Shown piece by piece: positions 1-8,199 of a DNA stretch of 40,334 nucleotides (within the stretch, counting starts at the first letter, position 1; the number at the start of each line of letters is the position of its first letter). This stretch comes from Crocosphaera sp. Its GTDB lineage: Bacteria; Cyanobacteriota; Cyanobacteriia; Cyanobacteriales; Microcystaceae. The stretch is from the NCBI GenBank assembly GCA_030066295.1, contig JASJBX010000038.1:1-40334 (forward strand), in the 5' to 3' direction. The position numbers were made by a program, and so were the translations under genes. The notes beneath the pieces were generated by a model that was given only the letters and a program-made list of their open reading frames with translations, was not told where the DNA came from and made no database searches.

Positions 1-563
1 AAGTAGCGAGAAAAATGATTGTTATTAGTGATAATACCGCTACAGAAATGTTAGTTAAAGAGATAGGTGGAAAAGAAGTCCTTAATCAACGCTTTAAAGA
101 ATGGGGCATGAAACATACTGAAATTAATAATATTTTACCCGATTTAGAAGGAACGAATAAAACCAGTCCTGAAGATTTAAGTAAACTTTTAGCAAGAATA
201 GAAAGGGGTGACTTAATTAGTTCTAGATCCCGCGATCGCCTCATTGATATTATGGAAGGAACAAGAACCCGAACCTTACTCCCCCAAGGGTTAGAAAAAC
301 AGGCCAATATTGCCCATAAAACCGGTGACATTGGAACCATTATCGGGGATGCTGGTATTATTGATATACCCACCGGAAAGCGTTATATTGGAGCCGTTTT
401 TGCCGAAAGAGCGTATAATGATGTAGCCGGTCGTCATTTGATTCAAGACATTTCTAGAACCGTCTATCAACACTTTAAATATTATCAACCTCGTCCCGTT
501 CCTAAAACAGCCAAGAAACCAGTTGAAAGTCAAGAGCAACTAACTGAGCAATCAAATAATTAA
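1..563 (+). CDS. Class A beta-lactamase-like serine hydrolase, 5' end missing
   Basis: The reading frame is open at the left window edge, so the true start is off-window; the first ATG (15) is internal. The visible 180-odd residues carry an SDN motif inside ISDNTATEML and a KTG motif in AHKTGDIGTIIGDAG. These are the second and third catalytic boxes of the penicillin-binding/class A beta-lactamase fold. The SxxK box with the nucleophilic serine lies outside the window. Many cyanobacteria carry such chromosomal enzymes, and their substrate (beta-lactam or cell-wall peptide) cannot be told from this fragment. The last 30 residues are a polar tail rich in Pro, Lys and Gln. The stop codon interleaves with that of the converging YraN gene (stops at 561-563 and 560-562). 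Confidence 0.85.
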   Translation, partial: VARKMIVISDNTATEMLVKEIGGKEVLNQRFKEWGMKHTEINNILPDLEGTNKTSPEDLSKLLARIERGDLISSRSRDRLIDIMEGTRTRTLLPQGLEKQANIAHKTGDIGTIIGDAGIIDIPTGKRYIGAVFAERAYNDVAGRHLIQDISRTVYQHFKYYQPRPVPKTAKKPVESQEQLTEQSNN

Positions 564-991
564 AAAGCAGCCTCAATATAGGTCAATAAAGTTAGCTGAT
601 AACCTTGCCATTGAATTGGTTTTCCTATTTTAATGGCAATATCTGTATTGTTGGAAGAACTTTGATTATGGGGTTGATGATTAACTAAAGCAACATCAAA
701 ACGACAAGTAAAAGTAGAAAATTGTGGATATTCGCCTAAAAAACAAGAAGCTGTTTGCTCGATTTTTGTTTGCTTTTGAGCGGTAATGGCTAAAATTCCG
801 TTCTGATCCCAGTTGCGACTTTTTCTTGTTTTGACCTCAACAAAAATGATAGTATTACTATTAGAATGTTGGGCAATAATGTCAATTTCTCCCCAAGGCG
901 ATCGCCAACCTTGGTGTAAAATCTGCCAACCCTCAGAAATTAACCATTGAGCCACAAATTGTTCGCCAATTTTGCCGATAGAAGTCATCAA
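560..991 (-). CDS. yraN: YraN family (UPF0102) predicted nuclease-fold protein
   Basis: This 143-aa protein has the usual YraN length and layout. GKIGEQFVAQWLISEGW lies at the N-terminus, then WGEIDIIAQ, then IIFVEVKTR. The acidic residue of GEID and the E-x-K of EVKTR form the restriction-endonuclease-like core typical of the family. The biochemical role of the family is not settled; a link to DNA processing or Holliday-junction resolution has been suggested. A second Met follows the first, so the start could be 988. It is convergent with the serine hydrolase and divergent from the pentapeptide-repeat gene, with about 50 bases between the two starts. Confidence 0.88.
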   Translation of the reverse strand: MMTSIGKIGEQFVAQWLISEGWQILHQGWRSPWGEIDIIAQHSNSNTIIFVEVKTRKSRNWDQNGILAITAQKQTKIEQTASCFLGEYPQFSTFTCRFDVALVNHQPHNQSSSNNTDIAIKIGKPIQWQGYQLTLLTYIEAAF

Positions 992-1039
992 ATTACGGTA
1001 GAATAAGGAGTGATTGTAAGACGAGTCAAATTATCAATT

Positions 1040-1543
1040 ATGATTAATATTAAGAATAATAAAAATATCTTGACAGTTTGCGTTCTCTTACTATTATTGA
1101 CTATTATCTATTTTTTTCAGCCCGTGGCTCCTGCTTGGGGTGTTAATTATGCCAAGCAAAACCTAGTTGAGCAAGATTTTTCGGGTCAAGATTTACGAGA
1201 CTCAGACTTTGAACATGCTAACTTACGGGGTTGTAACTTTAGTCATGCTAATTTACAAGGGGTGAGATTTTTCGCCTCTAATTTAGAAGGAGCAAATTTT
1301 GAAGGAGCCGACTTAAGATATGCCGATTTAGAGTCAGCTAGGTTAGTCCGTGTTAACTTTACCGATGCTGTTTTAGAGGGAGCATTTGCCACCAATACCT
1401 TGTTCAATGGAGCCGTTATTGATGGGGCAGATTTTACGGACGTTTTACTGCGTCTCGATACAGAGAAAAAGTTATGTGAAATAGCCAAAGGCACAAATCC
1501 CATCACAGGTAGAAAAACTAAAGATACTTTGTTCTGTCCGTAA
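1040..1543 (+). CDS. Pentapeptide-repeat protein, probably thylakoid lumenal/exported
   Basis: The protein is about 167 aa. A hydrophobic segment near residues 10-30 ends in a Pro-Val-Ala-Pro-Ala-Trp-Gly stretch that looks like an export-signal cleavage region. About 13 A(D/N)LxG-type pentapeptide repeats follow, for example ANLRG, ANLQG, ANFEG, ADLRY and ADLES, and would fold into a right-handed quadrilateral beta-helix. A C-terminal tail carries two cysteines (KLCEIAKGTNPITG and LFCP). Pentapeptide-repeat proteins with this tail are known as lumenal proteins in cyanobacteria and chloroplasts, function unclear. The frame also opens at a GTG (1010), but an AAGGAG overlaps that codon, so it cannot serve as its own ribosome site. 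I prefer ATG 1040, although it has no clear ribosome site either. Confidence 0.85.
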   Translation: MINIKNNKNILTVCVLLLLLTIIYFFQPVAPAWGVNYAKQNLVEQDFSGQDLRDSDFEHANLRGCNFSHANLQGVRFFASNLEGANFEGADLRYADLESARLVRVNFTDAVLEGAFATNTLFNGAVIDGADFTDVLLRLDTEKKLCEIAKGTNPITGRKTKDTLFCP

Positions 1544-1551
1544 ACAGAAGT

Positions 1552-2514
1552 CTATTTTAAATACTGAGTGGTTATTTCATTCATTTTTAAAGTAACTTGT
1601 TTGTTCCACGGTTTGATGTTAAGTTTCCTAGAGATATAATCAGCTAAAAATAAACCTAGACCAAAACGTTCAACCCGAAACTTAACTTTAAACCACCAAT
1701 TCTGTAATTTAAGATTTTTTTCCATTGAAGGATTAACTTGCAGAGGTGGTAAGCCACTTAATTCATAGCCTCTTGCTACTAATAAATCGGCTACTCTTGA
1801 TTCCACTAGTCTAATTTCTTCTTCAGATAATTTTTTTCTCCACTGTTGGACTAACTTGGGATCCGGTTTATCATAGGTGGTGTCATCAGCATAAGTTAAC
1901 ATTTGTTGCTCATATTCTATGCCTAAAAAATGGCAAATTTCTGTTAAAGTCTCCACAGGGTTACTAATCAACTTTTCATAAACTATTTCTATATATCTAT
2001 CCTCTGAGATTTCAGGTTTAAGTTTGTTCCATAAGGATTCGGCTTTCAACCATCTTTCCACACCTGTCCAAACATTACCAGACCATCCCATGCCAATGCA
2101 AGAACGAGCTACATCTCTACCATCTCGAACTAAATGAATAAAACGAAGCTCAGGCCAAATTTTTAACAGTCTATCAAAATGGCGATGAACCGTAGCACCG
2201 ATTAATTGTTTATGATCTCTTTCTTGTTGTTGAATCAAAAAACTATTCACCAATTGAACATAGTCTAGATTCTCATCTATCTTAAAGTTTCTCGCTTGAA
2301 AGATACGATGAGTTTCTAACCACTGATAATATTGATCTAAATTCGGAAATTTTCCCTCATCAGTCACTTGATCAACAACATATTCAAACTCTTGACACCA
2401 AGAAAGTTGAGGATGATGAGATAGCATTAATCTTAGAACTGTCGTTCCGGAACGTTCAGCACCTATTAGAAATATAGGTCTAGAAACAATCGATGTTTTA
2501 TTAGAAATATTCAT
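1552..2514 (-). CDS. Sulfotransferase family protein (PAPS-dependent)
   Basis: The protein is 320 aa. It opens with RPIFLIGAERSGTTVLRLML, which contains the 5'-phosphosulfate loop (GxxRSGTT). Around residue 125 comes the 3'-phosphate-binding region FIHLVRDGRDVARS. Both are hallmarks of the sulfotransferase superfamily using PAPS as donor. No signal peptide is visible, so it is probably cytoplasmic. It lies at the downstream end of a same-strand polysaccharide gene set, so sulfation of a surface glycan is the most economical role. A small-molecule or lipid acceptor cannot be excluded. It is separated from the polymerase gene by about 275 bases holding a mobile-element relic, so it may not share that transcript. 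Confidence 0.87.
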   Translation of the reverse strand: MNISNKTSIVSRPIFLIGAERSGTTVLRLMLSHHPQLSWCQEFEYVVDQVTDEGKFPNLDQYYQWLETHRIFQARNFKIDENLDYVQLVNSFLIQQQERDHKQLIGATVHRHFDRLLKIWPELRFIHLVRDGRDVARSCIGMGWSGNVWTGVERWLKAESLWNKLKPEISEDRYIEIVYEKLISNPVETLTEICHFLGIEYEQQMLTYADDTTYDKPDPKLVQQWRKKLSEEEIRLVESRVADLLVARGYELSGLPPLQVNPSMEKNLKLQNWWFKVKFRVERFGLGLFLADYISRKLNIKPWNKQVTLKMNEITTQYLK

Positions 2515-2569
2515 TTTAGAAATTAATTTCTTTGAGAGTTACTGTTGCTAAAATTGCGGGAATTTGTTG

Positions 2570-2819
2570 ACGTTGACATAACCCACTGCTAAAGGCGAGT
2601 GGATTATGATTCAACAATTACTTGTTGAAACCTACTCTCAGATGAGGTCTACCAGGCCAATGAGGCACTTACCTCACCAGGCCATACATCCACCTGTCTC
2701 CAGACACCCTGCCAATTCAGGGCCATTTGCCACCTTCTGGGGGACTCTTAGTAGGTAGCTTAAGATTTATACAGTCTAATTGTAACACAATTACGTCCTG
2801 AAGGGCGGAGTTTTAGACC
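2570..2819 (+). mobile_element. IS200/IS605-like non-autonomous relic (right end recognisable)
   Basis: No gene fits the gap between the sulfotransferase and the polymerase. Its right edge reads ACGTCCTGAAGGGCGGAG then TTTTAGACCC. This closely resembles the conserved right end of tnpB-type IS200/IS605 elements, where CGTCCTGAAGGACG forms a small hairpin before a GGGGTTTT run. Here the hairpin is CGTCC-TGAA-GGGCG with one G-U wobble. Just before it is a perfect inverted repeat, TAATTGT-AAC-ACAATTA (2777-2793). The body (about 2580-2760) has no usable reading frame on either strand, and no tnpA or tnpB remains. The left boundary is uncertain. This could be a decayed element or a short derivative retaining the guide-RNA-like 3' region. 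Confidence 0.45.
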
Positions 2820-4209
2820 CATTATTTTTCGATAATTTAGGTAACTTACGAGCAACTTTTTTGATTTTTTGTCGTTGTTGTGGCACTCTAACAACTAAAC
2901 CAGTGATGCCCCCAGAAACAACGGTAAAAACTGGATTAAACATGGCATTAAGTGTATTGTCTAACATATATAGGACAATAACAACACATAAAACGGCTGC
3001 TGGTGCGACCTGAGGATGAAACCAAAACTTAGGAGGGTAACGTTTTGTAGAAAAGATGAATACAGGCAGTAAAAAGGAAGAATATAAAGCAGCAAGCCCT
3101 ATCATACCACGATCCCCAAATATGATAATCCATAAACTATCAGTCGTGGAAATATCAACCAGTTCCCCTTCCCAATTATAATCGTAAACACGGTTTCTAC
3201 CCCAACCTCCCCAGCCAAATATGGGTCTTTCTAGTGCCTTTTCCACCAGTATTTCTTCATTATCGAGTCTAAACTCTAAAGAACCTGCTCTGTCTTCTCC
3301 CACAATATTGGACATTGTGGCAAGTAGGGGTTCGGCATTTTTGGTTGAAAAGTTTCCAGTTGAGGCTACACATAAATATAGTGAAATTCCTATGATTAGC
3401 ACCAACAAAGGAATGATGCTACGAAACCGTTTAGCAATCAATAAAATAATAATGCCAAATGCCAGATAACCGTAGGCTGCAGTAGACTTAATCAAAATGA
3501 AAGTTACAATCAGGGCTACCAGCAACCACTGTATAGGTACTCCTTTTAATTGTTTGATAATTTTAGCCTGCCATAACCAAATTCCAATCAGGGTGACAGC
3601 CATCATCCACATTCCTACTTCTAGTCCGTGCAACATAAAAACGGTAGGTCTAAATCCCCCATAACGAATTGTTTGAGCAAAGCTATGAGCAAAATAGCCA
3701 TATACCATTATGTGTAGTTGGGGACTAAACCTGACTTCAAACAAACATAGAGGTAAGTAAATTAATCCACTAATGAAAATACCGATTGCTAGTTGACGTA
3801 ATGCGACTAAATCATTAAAGTAAATTCTTCCTATAAAATAAGGGAATCCATAACTAACTGTTTGTGAAAGGGTTTGTGATAATCCATCATAAGCACCTAA
3901 ACCATTGCTTATAGAAGAGAAGAAGGGACAAATGCAGAAAATCAACATGGGTAAATCTAGCCATGTTAATTTGAAGCGTGTCAGGCGTTGGGAATCAAAA
4001 AAGAGGGTTAGAAGTAAGATACTATAACAAGTGGCTGATATTCTGTTATAGTCGGGAATTCCTGAAAAAACAAAACCTGCTTTTTGAGGTAAAAATAACC
4101 ACGCCACTAAAAAACTGATGATAACTGCTTTTCTCGGTGGAAATCGGACGAAGAAGAAAATAACAATTGGCAACCAAGCCAACATCATTAATTGAGCTTG
4201 AGGACTCAT
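2791..4209 (-). CDS. Wzy/O-antigen ligase-like polysaccharide polymerase (membrane)
   Basis: The protein is 472 aa with about 11 hydrophobic segments spread from residue 8 to 440. A long non-membrane loop follows about residue 270 and contains the signature ERPIFGWGGWGRNR and STTDSLWIIIFGDRGMIG. This pattern is typical of the Wzy_C/O-antigen ligase family, which joins glycan repeat units at the outer face of the inner membrane. It sits downstream of an epimerase, glycosyltransferase and flippase on the same strand, consistent with Wzx/Wzy-type export. The last nine residues (GSKTPPFRT) are encoded by the right end of the IS200/IS605-like relic, and the stop falls inside it. The native C-terminus has probably been replaced. 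Confidence 0.85.
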   Translation of the reverse strand: MSPQAQLMMLAWLPIVIFFFVRFPPRKAVIISFLVAWLFLPQKAGFVFSGIPDYNRISATCYSILLLTLFFDSQRLTRFKLTWLDLPMLIFCICPFFSSISNGLGAYDGLSQTLSQTVSYGFPYFIGRIYFNDLVALRQLAIGIFISGLIYLPLCLFEVRFSPQLHIMVYGYFAHSFAQTIRYGGFRPTVFMLHGLEVGMWMMAVTLIGIWLWQAKIIKQLKGVPIQWLLVALIVTFILIKSTAAYGYLAFGIIILLIAKRFRSIIPLLVLIIGISLYLCVASTGNFSTKNAEPLLATMSNIVGEDRAGSLEFRLDNEEILVEKALERPIFGWGGWGRNRVYDYNWEGELVDISTTDSLWIIIFGDRGMIGLAALYSSFLLPVFIFSTKRYPPKFWFHPQVAPAAVLCVVIVLYMLDNTLNAMFNPVFTVVSGGITGLVVRVPQQRQKIKKVARKLPKLSKNNGSKTPPFRT

Positions 4210-4249
4210 AAATTTTTCTATTTAAACACTATGTCGATTTTTTTTACTT

Positions 4250-5230
4250 TTAGCATTGATAATAATCACGATACCAACTCACAAACTTTTCTAGTCCTAT
4301 TTCTAAAGATGTATTGGGTTGAAAACCCACATCCTTAATAAGAGCGTCAACATTAGCGTAAGTCATCGGCACATCCCCCGGCTGCATGGGGAGAAACTCT
4401 TTAATGGCTTTTTTCCCCACACAATCCTCCAACACTTCAATGAAGTGACCAAGTTCTACAGGTTGATTATTACCAATGTTATATATTTTATAGGGAACTG
4501 ATAGATTTTTATCAGATTGAGGAATTTTATTCATGACACGAATAATTCCTTCTATAATATCGTCTATATAGGTAAAATCTCTTTTCATTCTACCATAATT
4601 AAATACTTTAATGGGGTTTCCTGCTAAAATAGCTTTAGTAAAGAGAAAATAGGCCATATCGGGACGACCCCAAGGACCATAAACAGTAAAAAACCGTAAT
4701 CCCGTTGTGGGAATTCCGTATAAATGGCTATAAGTATGAGCCATTAATTCATTGGCTTTTTTGGTGGCAGCATATAAACTGACCGGATGATCAACATTAT
4801 CATCGGTTGAAAAAGGAATTTTCTTATTTTTCCCATAAACCGAACTAGATGAAGCATATACCAAATGTTTAATATTGCCATTACGACATCCCTCCAAAAT
4901 GTTCACAAAACCGACTAAGTTACTATCAACGTAAGCATGGGGATTTTCCAAGGAATAACGAACCCCCGCTTGAGCAGCTAGGTGTATTACATAGTCAAAT
5001 TTATATTGATTAAATAACTCTAAGACACCTTTTCTTTCAGCAATATCCAATTGATAAAAACTAAATTTTTTGTCAGATTCTATCTGTTGAAGACGAGCTT
5101 TTTTTAGAGAAACATCATAGTAACTATTCAGATTATCAATCCCAACTATCGTTTCCCCTTTATTTAATAGCTTCTGACTTACATAAAAGCCAATAAAACC
5201 AGCAACACCAGTCACTAATACTTTAGACAT
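4250..5230 (-). CDS. NAD-dependent sugar epimerase, UDP-glucuronate 4-epimerase-like
   Basis: The protein is 326 aa, an extended short-chain dehydrogenase. The NAD loop VTGVAGFIG is at residues 6-14. HLAAQAGVRYSLENP follows, then YASSSSVYG, the catalytic YAATK, and the substrate-side GLRFFTVYGPWGRPDMA. The GVRYSLENPHAYVDSN and PWGRPDMA segments are characteristic of UDP-glucuronate 4-epimerases, which make UDP-galacturonate. A related 4-epimerase specificity cannot be ruled out without alignment. It probably supplies an acidic sugar for the polymer assembled by the flanking genes. It starts about 90 bases after the glycosyltransferase stop and ends about 40 before the polymerase start, so co-transcription is likely. 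Confidence 0.88.
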   Translation of the reverse strand: MSKVLVTGVAGFIGFYVSQKLLNKGETIVGIDNLNSYYDVSLKKARLQQIESDKKFSFYQLDIAERKGVLELFNQYKFDYVIHLAAQAGVRYSLENPHAYVDSNLVGFVNILEGCRNGNIKHLVYASSSSVYGKNKKIPFSTDDNVDHPVSLYAATKKANELMAHTYSHLYGIPTTGLRFFTVYGPWGRPDMAYFLFTKAILAGNPIKVFNYGRMKRDFTYIDDIIEGIIRVMNKIPQSDKNLSVPYKIYNIGNNQPVELGHFIEVLEDCVGKKAIKEFLPMQPGDVPMTYANVDALIKDVGFQPNTSLEIGLEKFVSWYRDYYQC

Positions 5231-5318
5231 TTCTTAGTAGAGTTAACTTAATATAAACATGATCTCATTTCCCTCATCATTAAGTTGTTAATGAATTAGG
5301 GACATAAACCGATAGATT

Positions 5319-6428
5319 CTAGAAAACTAATTCACCATTTTTTGTCCGTTCAATAGCCCAATCAAAAGCTTGTTCACAAAGTTTAGCCGCATCATCCCAA
5401 GTATAACTTGTAGCAGTGTTGTAAGCTATATCTGATATTTCTCGCCATTGTTCATTGGATAATTGAGTAATTTCTATAATAGCTTTCGCCATGTCCCTAG
5501 CATTTTCATGTTGAACCAATCTTCCTCCCCCTTGTATGATGAGGTCAGGAGCAGCACCGGCTGGCGTTCCGATAACTGGTGTACGGCAAGCCATAGCTTC
5601 AAGAATTGGCCGCCCAAATCCTTCAACACGACTACCAAATAACCAGACATCACACTGAGCATAAATATCTTTAATTTTTTCTTGTGGCGGATTTTTAAAA
5701 TACTTTGTTCCTGTCGGTAAAGGAAGACTAGATAATGGTTCCTCAGAGCCAAAGGCGACCATTATTAGAGTATCAATTTCTTTTTTAGCTAAGTTAAATG
5801 CCTCTATACTTAGATCACAGCCTTTCCAATGCTGCTTACTATACATCATACCCACTGTCGGTGTTAGCTGTTTATTTCTGGGAGAAGAATAATATTTATC
5901 ACAATTTATACTATTGGGAACCAGAGAAACATTGCGATCTCCATATTCAGTTTTCATTAATTCCACTAACCACCTAGAAATAGTAACTTTATGTAAAGGA
6001 AGTTTATAAGTTGCTTTAACCCTCTCTACTGGTAAGTAATCGTGAACTTCATGGTGTCTGATAAAATAGACTTTAGCACCTTTAGCAGAAGACAAATTGT
6101 TAACCCATTCGGCTGTTTCCCACCAAGTTGCCACAACAATATCTGCATCGGGTATATCTGAGTCAGTAATAGGACGAGAAGTTTGTGTAACCTTTAAAGG
6201 AACTTCGATTTCATCAAAGATCGAAGGATGTCTAGTTTCAGTATTGATTAATCCCTGCCCTTTGACAAAAGAGGTTATTTGTCGACGAATATCTGGTGAA
6301 CTTCTAGATGGACAGACTGCTAACACTTCATGACCCTGTTTCATCAAATGTAAAGCTAACATACCCGTGGAACGAATTCCACCACGATTATTGACTGGAG
6401 GGAGAACAAAGGTTATTTTCATAATCAT
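5319..6428 (-). CDS. Family-4 (GT-B fold) glycosyltransferase
   Basis: The protein is 369 aa. The N-terminal half begins KITFVLPPVNNRGGIRS, the glycine-rich acceptor-side loop of GT-B enzymes. The C-terminal half holds VWLFGSRVEGFGRPILEAMACRTPVIG, with the E-x7-E motif that binds the nucleotide-sugar donor, then PAGAAPDLI. No membrane segment is visible, so it probably acts at the cytoplasmic face of the membrane. The sugar and linkage cannot be predicted. It lies 50 bases downstream of the flippase in the same orientation. A second Met at residue 3 is an equally good start. Confidence 0.87.
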   Translation of the reverse strand: MIMKITFVLPPVNNRGGIRSTGMLALHLMKQGHEVLAVCPSRSSPDIRRQITSFVKGQGLINTETRHPSIFDEIEVPLKVTQTSRPITDSDIPDADIVVATWWETAEWVNNLSSAKGAKVYFIRHHEVHDYLPVERVKATYKLPLHKVTISRWLVELMKTEYGDRNVSLVPNSINCDKYYSSPRNKQLTPTVGMMYSKQHWKGCDLSIEAFNLAKKEIDTLIMVAFGSEEPLSSLPLPTGTKYFKNPPQEKIKDIYAQCDVWLFGSRVEGFGRPILEAMACRTPVIGTPAGAAPDLIIQGGGRLVQHENARDMAKAIIEITQLSNEQWREISDIAYNTATSYTWDDAAKLCEQAFDWAIERTKNGELVF

Positions 6429-6478
6429 TTACTGATTTTCGTCAATATTTTGAGTTTAGATCGAACGTTATGGTAGAC

Positions 6479-7822
6479 CTAAAAAGTTGGGTTATGGAGA
6501 GGGAAACTAAAACCAAGCATCACTCGTATCGTCATAGTCAAGCTTAACATAATAAACAGAATTAGAGTTGCTTGAATATCTTGTCTAAGCATAAGTACCT
6601 TTTCGCGCCAAAGTCCATAGTTAATGATAATGTAAGAAGGGAGATCATTAAAGGCAATAACGACAATTGCTCCTAAAGCTCCTGCAAAATAAGTTGCCAC
6701 AGGAATCAATGTAAACATATAAAGCGTTTTCACAAAATTACCTAATGCAACATACACAGGTTTATTAAGGGCAAACAAAATCTTATTGATTGAATTGTGT
6801 AACATAAATGGCCACATACCCACAGTTAAAATAGGCATCATCCAGGCTGCTTCCGTGTAACGTTCATCATAAACTAAGTTGATAAATATATCTCCAGTAT
6901 TAACCATAATCGTAAGAAATACAGCCAGGATAATCAGAACTAACTGACGCTTTTTTGCTATTTTCGCCTTTAATTCTTCCCTAGGAATATCAATGTACGT
7001 AGAAATAACAGGAAAGATAACATTAGTACTAATCTTTTGTAGTATTTGCCGAGGCATGAAAGCTAAATTAAAAGCAATTGTATAAATTCCTAACATTTCT
7101 AAAGAAAATAATTTTCCCAGAATTAGTCGATCAGCTTGGTTGGCGAAAAACGTCATGGCAGTGGAAATAAAAATCCATCGCCCAAAAGAAATCAGTTCTT
7201 TAACCGATTCTTTATCTAAAAGAAAACGATGCGAAAGACTAGTATCTAATCGATAACTCCCGATCATTTTGATTAAACCTCCGATTAAACTTCCTCCCAC
7301 TAAAGCCCATATTGCTCGCTGAAAGTAAGCCCAGACAATCGTAATACTTAAAGATAAAAATTGTTGAGTTATCTCAAATTTAGTTAATCTATTAATTTCT
7401 ATTTTGCGATTCAGGGTTGCTAATGAAGTCGAATTAAATCCTGATAAGATAGTTGTTGTTCCGATAATCGGTAACAACCACATCAATTGAAAATTTCCAT
7501 AAAATTGAGCCACTGGCCAAGCGATTATACAACACCCTAACCACAAGATAAATCCTCTAATAACTTGCAATGTCCAAGCTGTATTTAGAAAAACTGGATC
7601 ATCGCCTCGTGAACTACGGATAATACTGGGACGAATACCGATATCTGAAAATAAATTAAGTCCCATAATGAAAGTATTCATTAACGCCATCAAACCAAAT
7701 AATTCAGGAACTAAGAGACGAGTGAGAATTATATTTCCTCCCAGTTTTAATATCTGACTTGTCCCATAACCGGCAACAGTCCAAAGTGTACCAGTAATCG
7801 CTTTTTTCTTGATTGATGACAT
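6479..7822 (-). CDS. Wzx-type polysaccharide flippase (MOP superfamily)
   Basis: The protein is 447 aa with about 12 predicted membrane segments. It opens KKKAITGTLWTVAGYGTSQILKL followed by GGNIILTRLLVPELFGLMAL, the usual N-terminus of the polysaccharide transporter (PST/Wzx) family. Such proteins flip lipid-linked glycan repeats across the inner membrane. It is the first gene of the minus-strand polysaccharide set and pairs naturally with the Wzy-like polymerase. Its promoter should lie in the 377-base gap to the right, shared with the divergent giant secreted-protein gene. Confidence 0.86.
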   Translation of the reverse strand: MSSIKKKAITGTLWTVAGYGTSQILKLGGNIILTRLLVPELFGLMALMNTFIMGLNLFSDIGIRPSIIRSSRGDDPVFLNTAWTLQVIRGFILWLGCCIIAWPVAQFYGNFQLMWLLPIIGTTTILSGFNSTSLATLNRKIEINRLTKFEITQQFLSLSITIVWAYFQRAIWALVGGSLIGGLIKMIGSYRLDTSLSHRFLLDKESVKELISFGRWIFISTAMTFFANQADRLILGKLFSLEMLGIYTIAFNLAFMPRQILQKISTNVIFPVISTYIDIPREELKAKIAKKRQLVLIILAVFLTIMVNTGDIFINLVYDERYTEAAWMMPILTVGMWPFMLHNSINKILFALNKPVYVALGNFVKTLYMFTLIPVATYFAGALGAIVVIAFNDLPSYIIINYGLWREKVLMLRQDIQATLILFIMLSLTMTIRVMLGFSFPLHNPTF

Positions 7823-7870
7823 AATTTTTAAGTTTTGTGTAGATTGAATTCAAAAGAATTATTTGGAAGA

Positions 7871-8190
7871 ACTTAATAATCTAATAACATTGAGCCTCTA
7901 TCATCCTTGTTACTTATATCACATTACGTCACCCTAGAGTACGTCAATCAATTTACGATTACTTAACAATCTCTTCATAGTATGTACTTATAGTCTCAGT
8001 TTATTATTGTTAATCCAGAAGACAACAAAGGACTTAATAATCTAATAACATTGAGCCTCTATCATCCTTTTACTTATATCACATTACATCACCCTAAAGT
8101 ACGTCAATCAATTTACGATTACTTAACAATCTCTTCGTAATATGTGCTTATAGTCTCAGTTTATTGTTGTTAATCGAGAAGATAACATAG
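7871..8190. repeat. Tandem direct duplication, two copies of about 160 bp
   Basis: Copy 1 (7871-8030) and copy 2 (8032-8190) both begin ACTTAATAATCTAATAACAT and differ at about a dozen positions plus one single-base deletion. Each contains a TTAACA and, 20 bases later, a TATAGT promoter-like hexamer reading toward the giant gene. No reading frame spans the unit. The duplication fills almost the whole space between the divergent flippase and giant-protein genes (7823-8199); nothing else is seen in that gap. It probably duplicates a promoter or regulatory block. No insertion-sequence ends were recognised. Confidence 0.9.
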
Positions 8191-8199
8191 GTAAAATTT

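Noticed and set aside
1-563. Acquired antibiotic-resistance gene
   Set aside because: The fragment lacks its nucleophile box in the window and sits among housekeeping genes without mobile-element ends. A chromosomal serine hydrolase is more likely.
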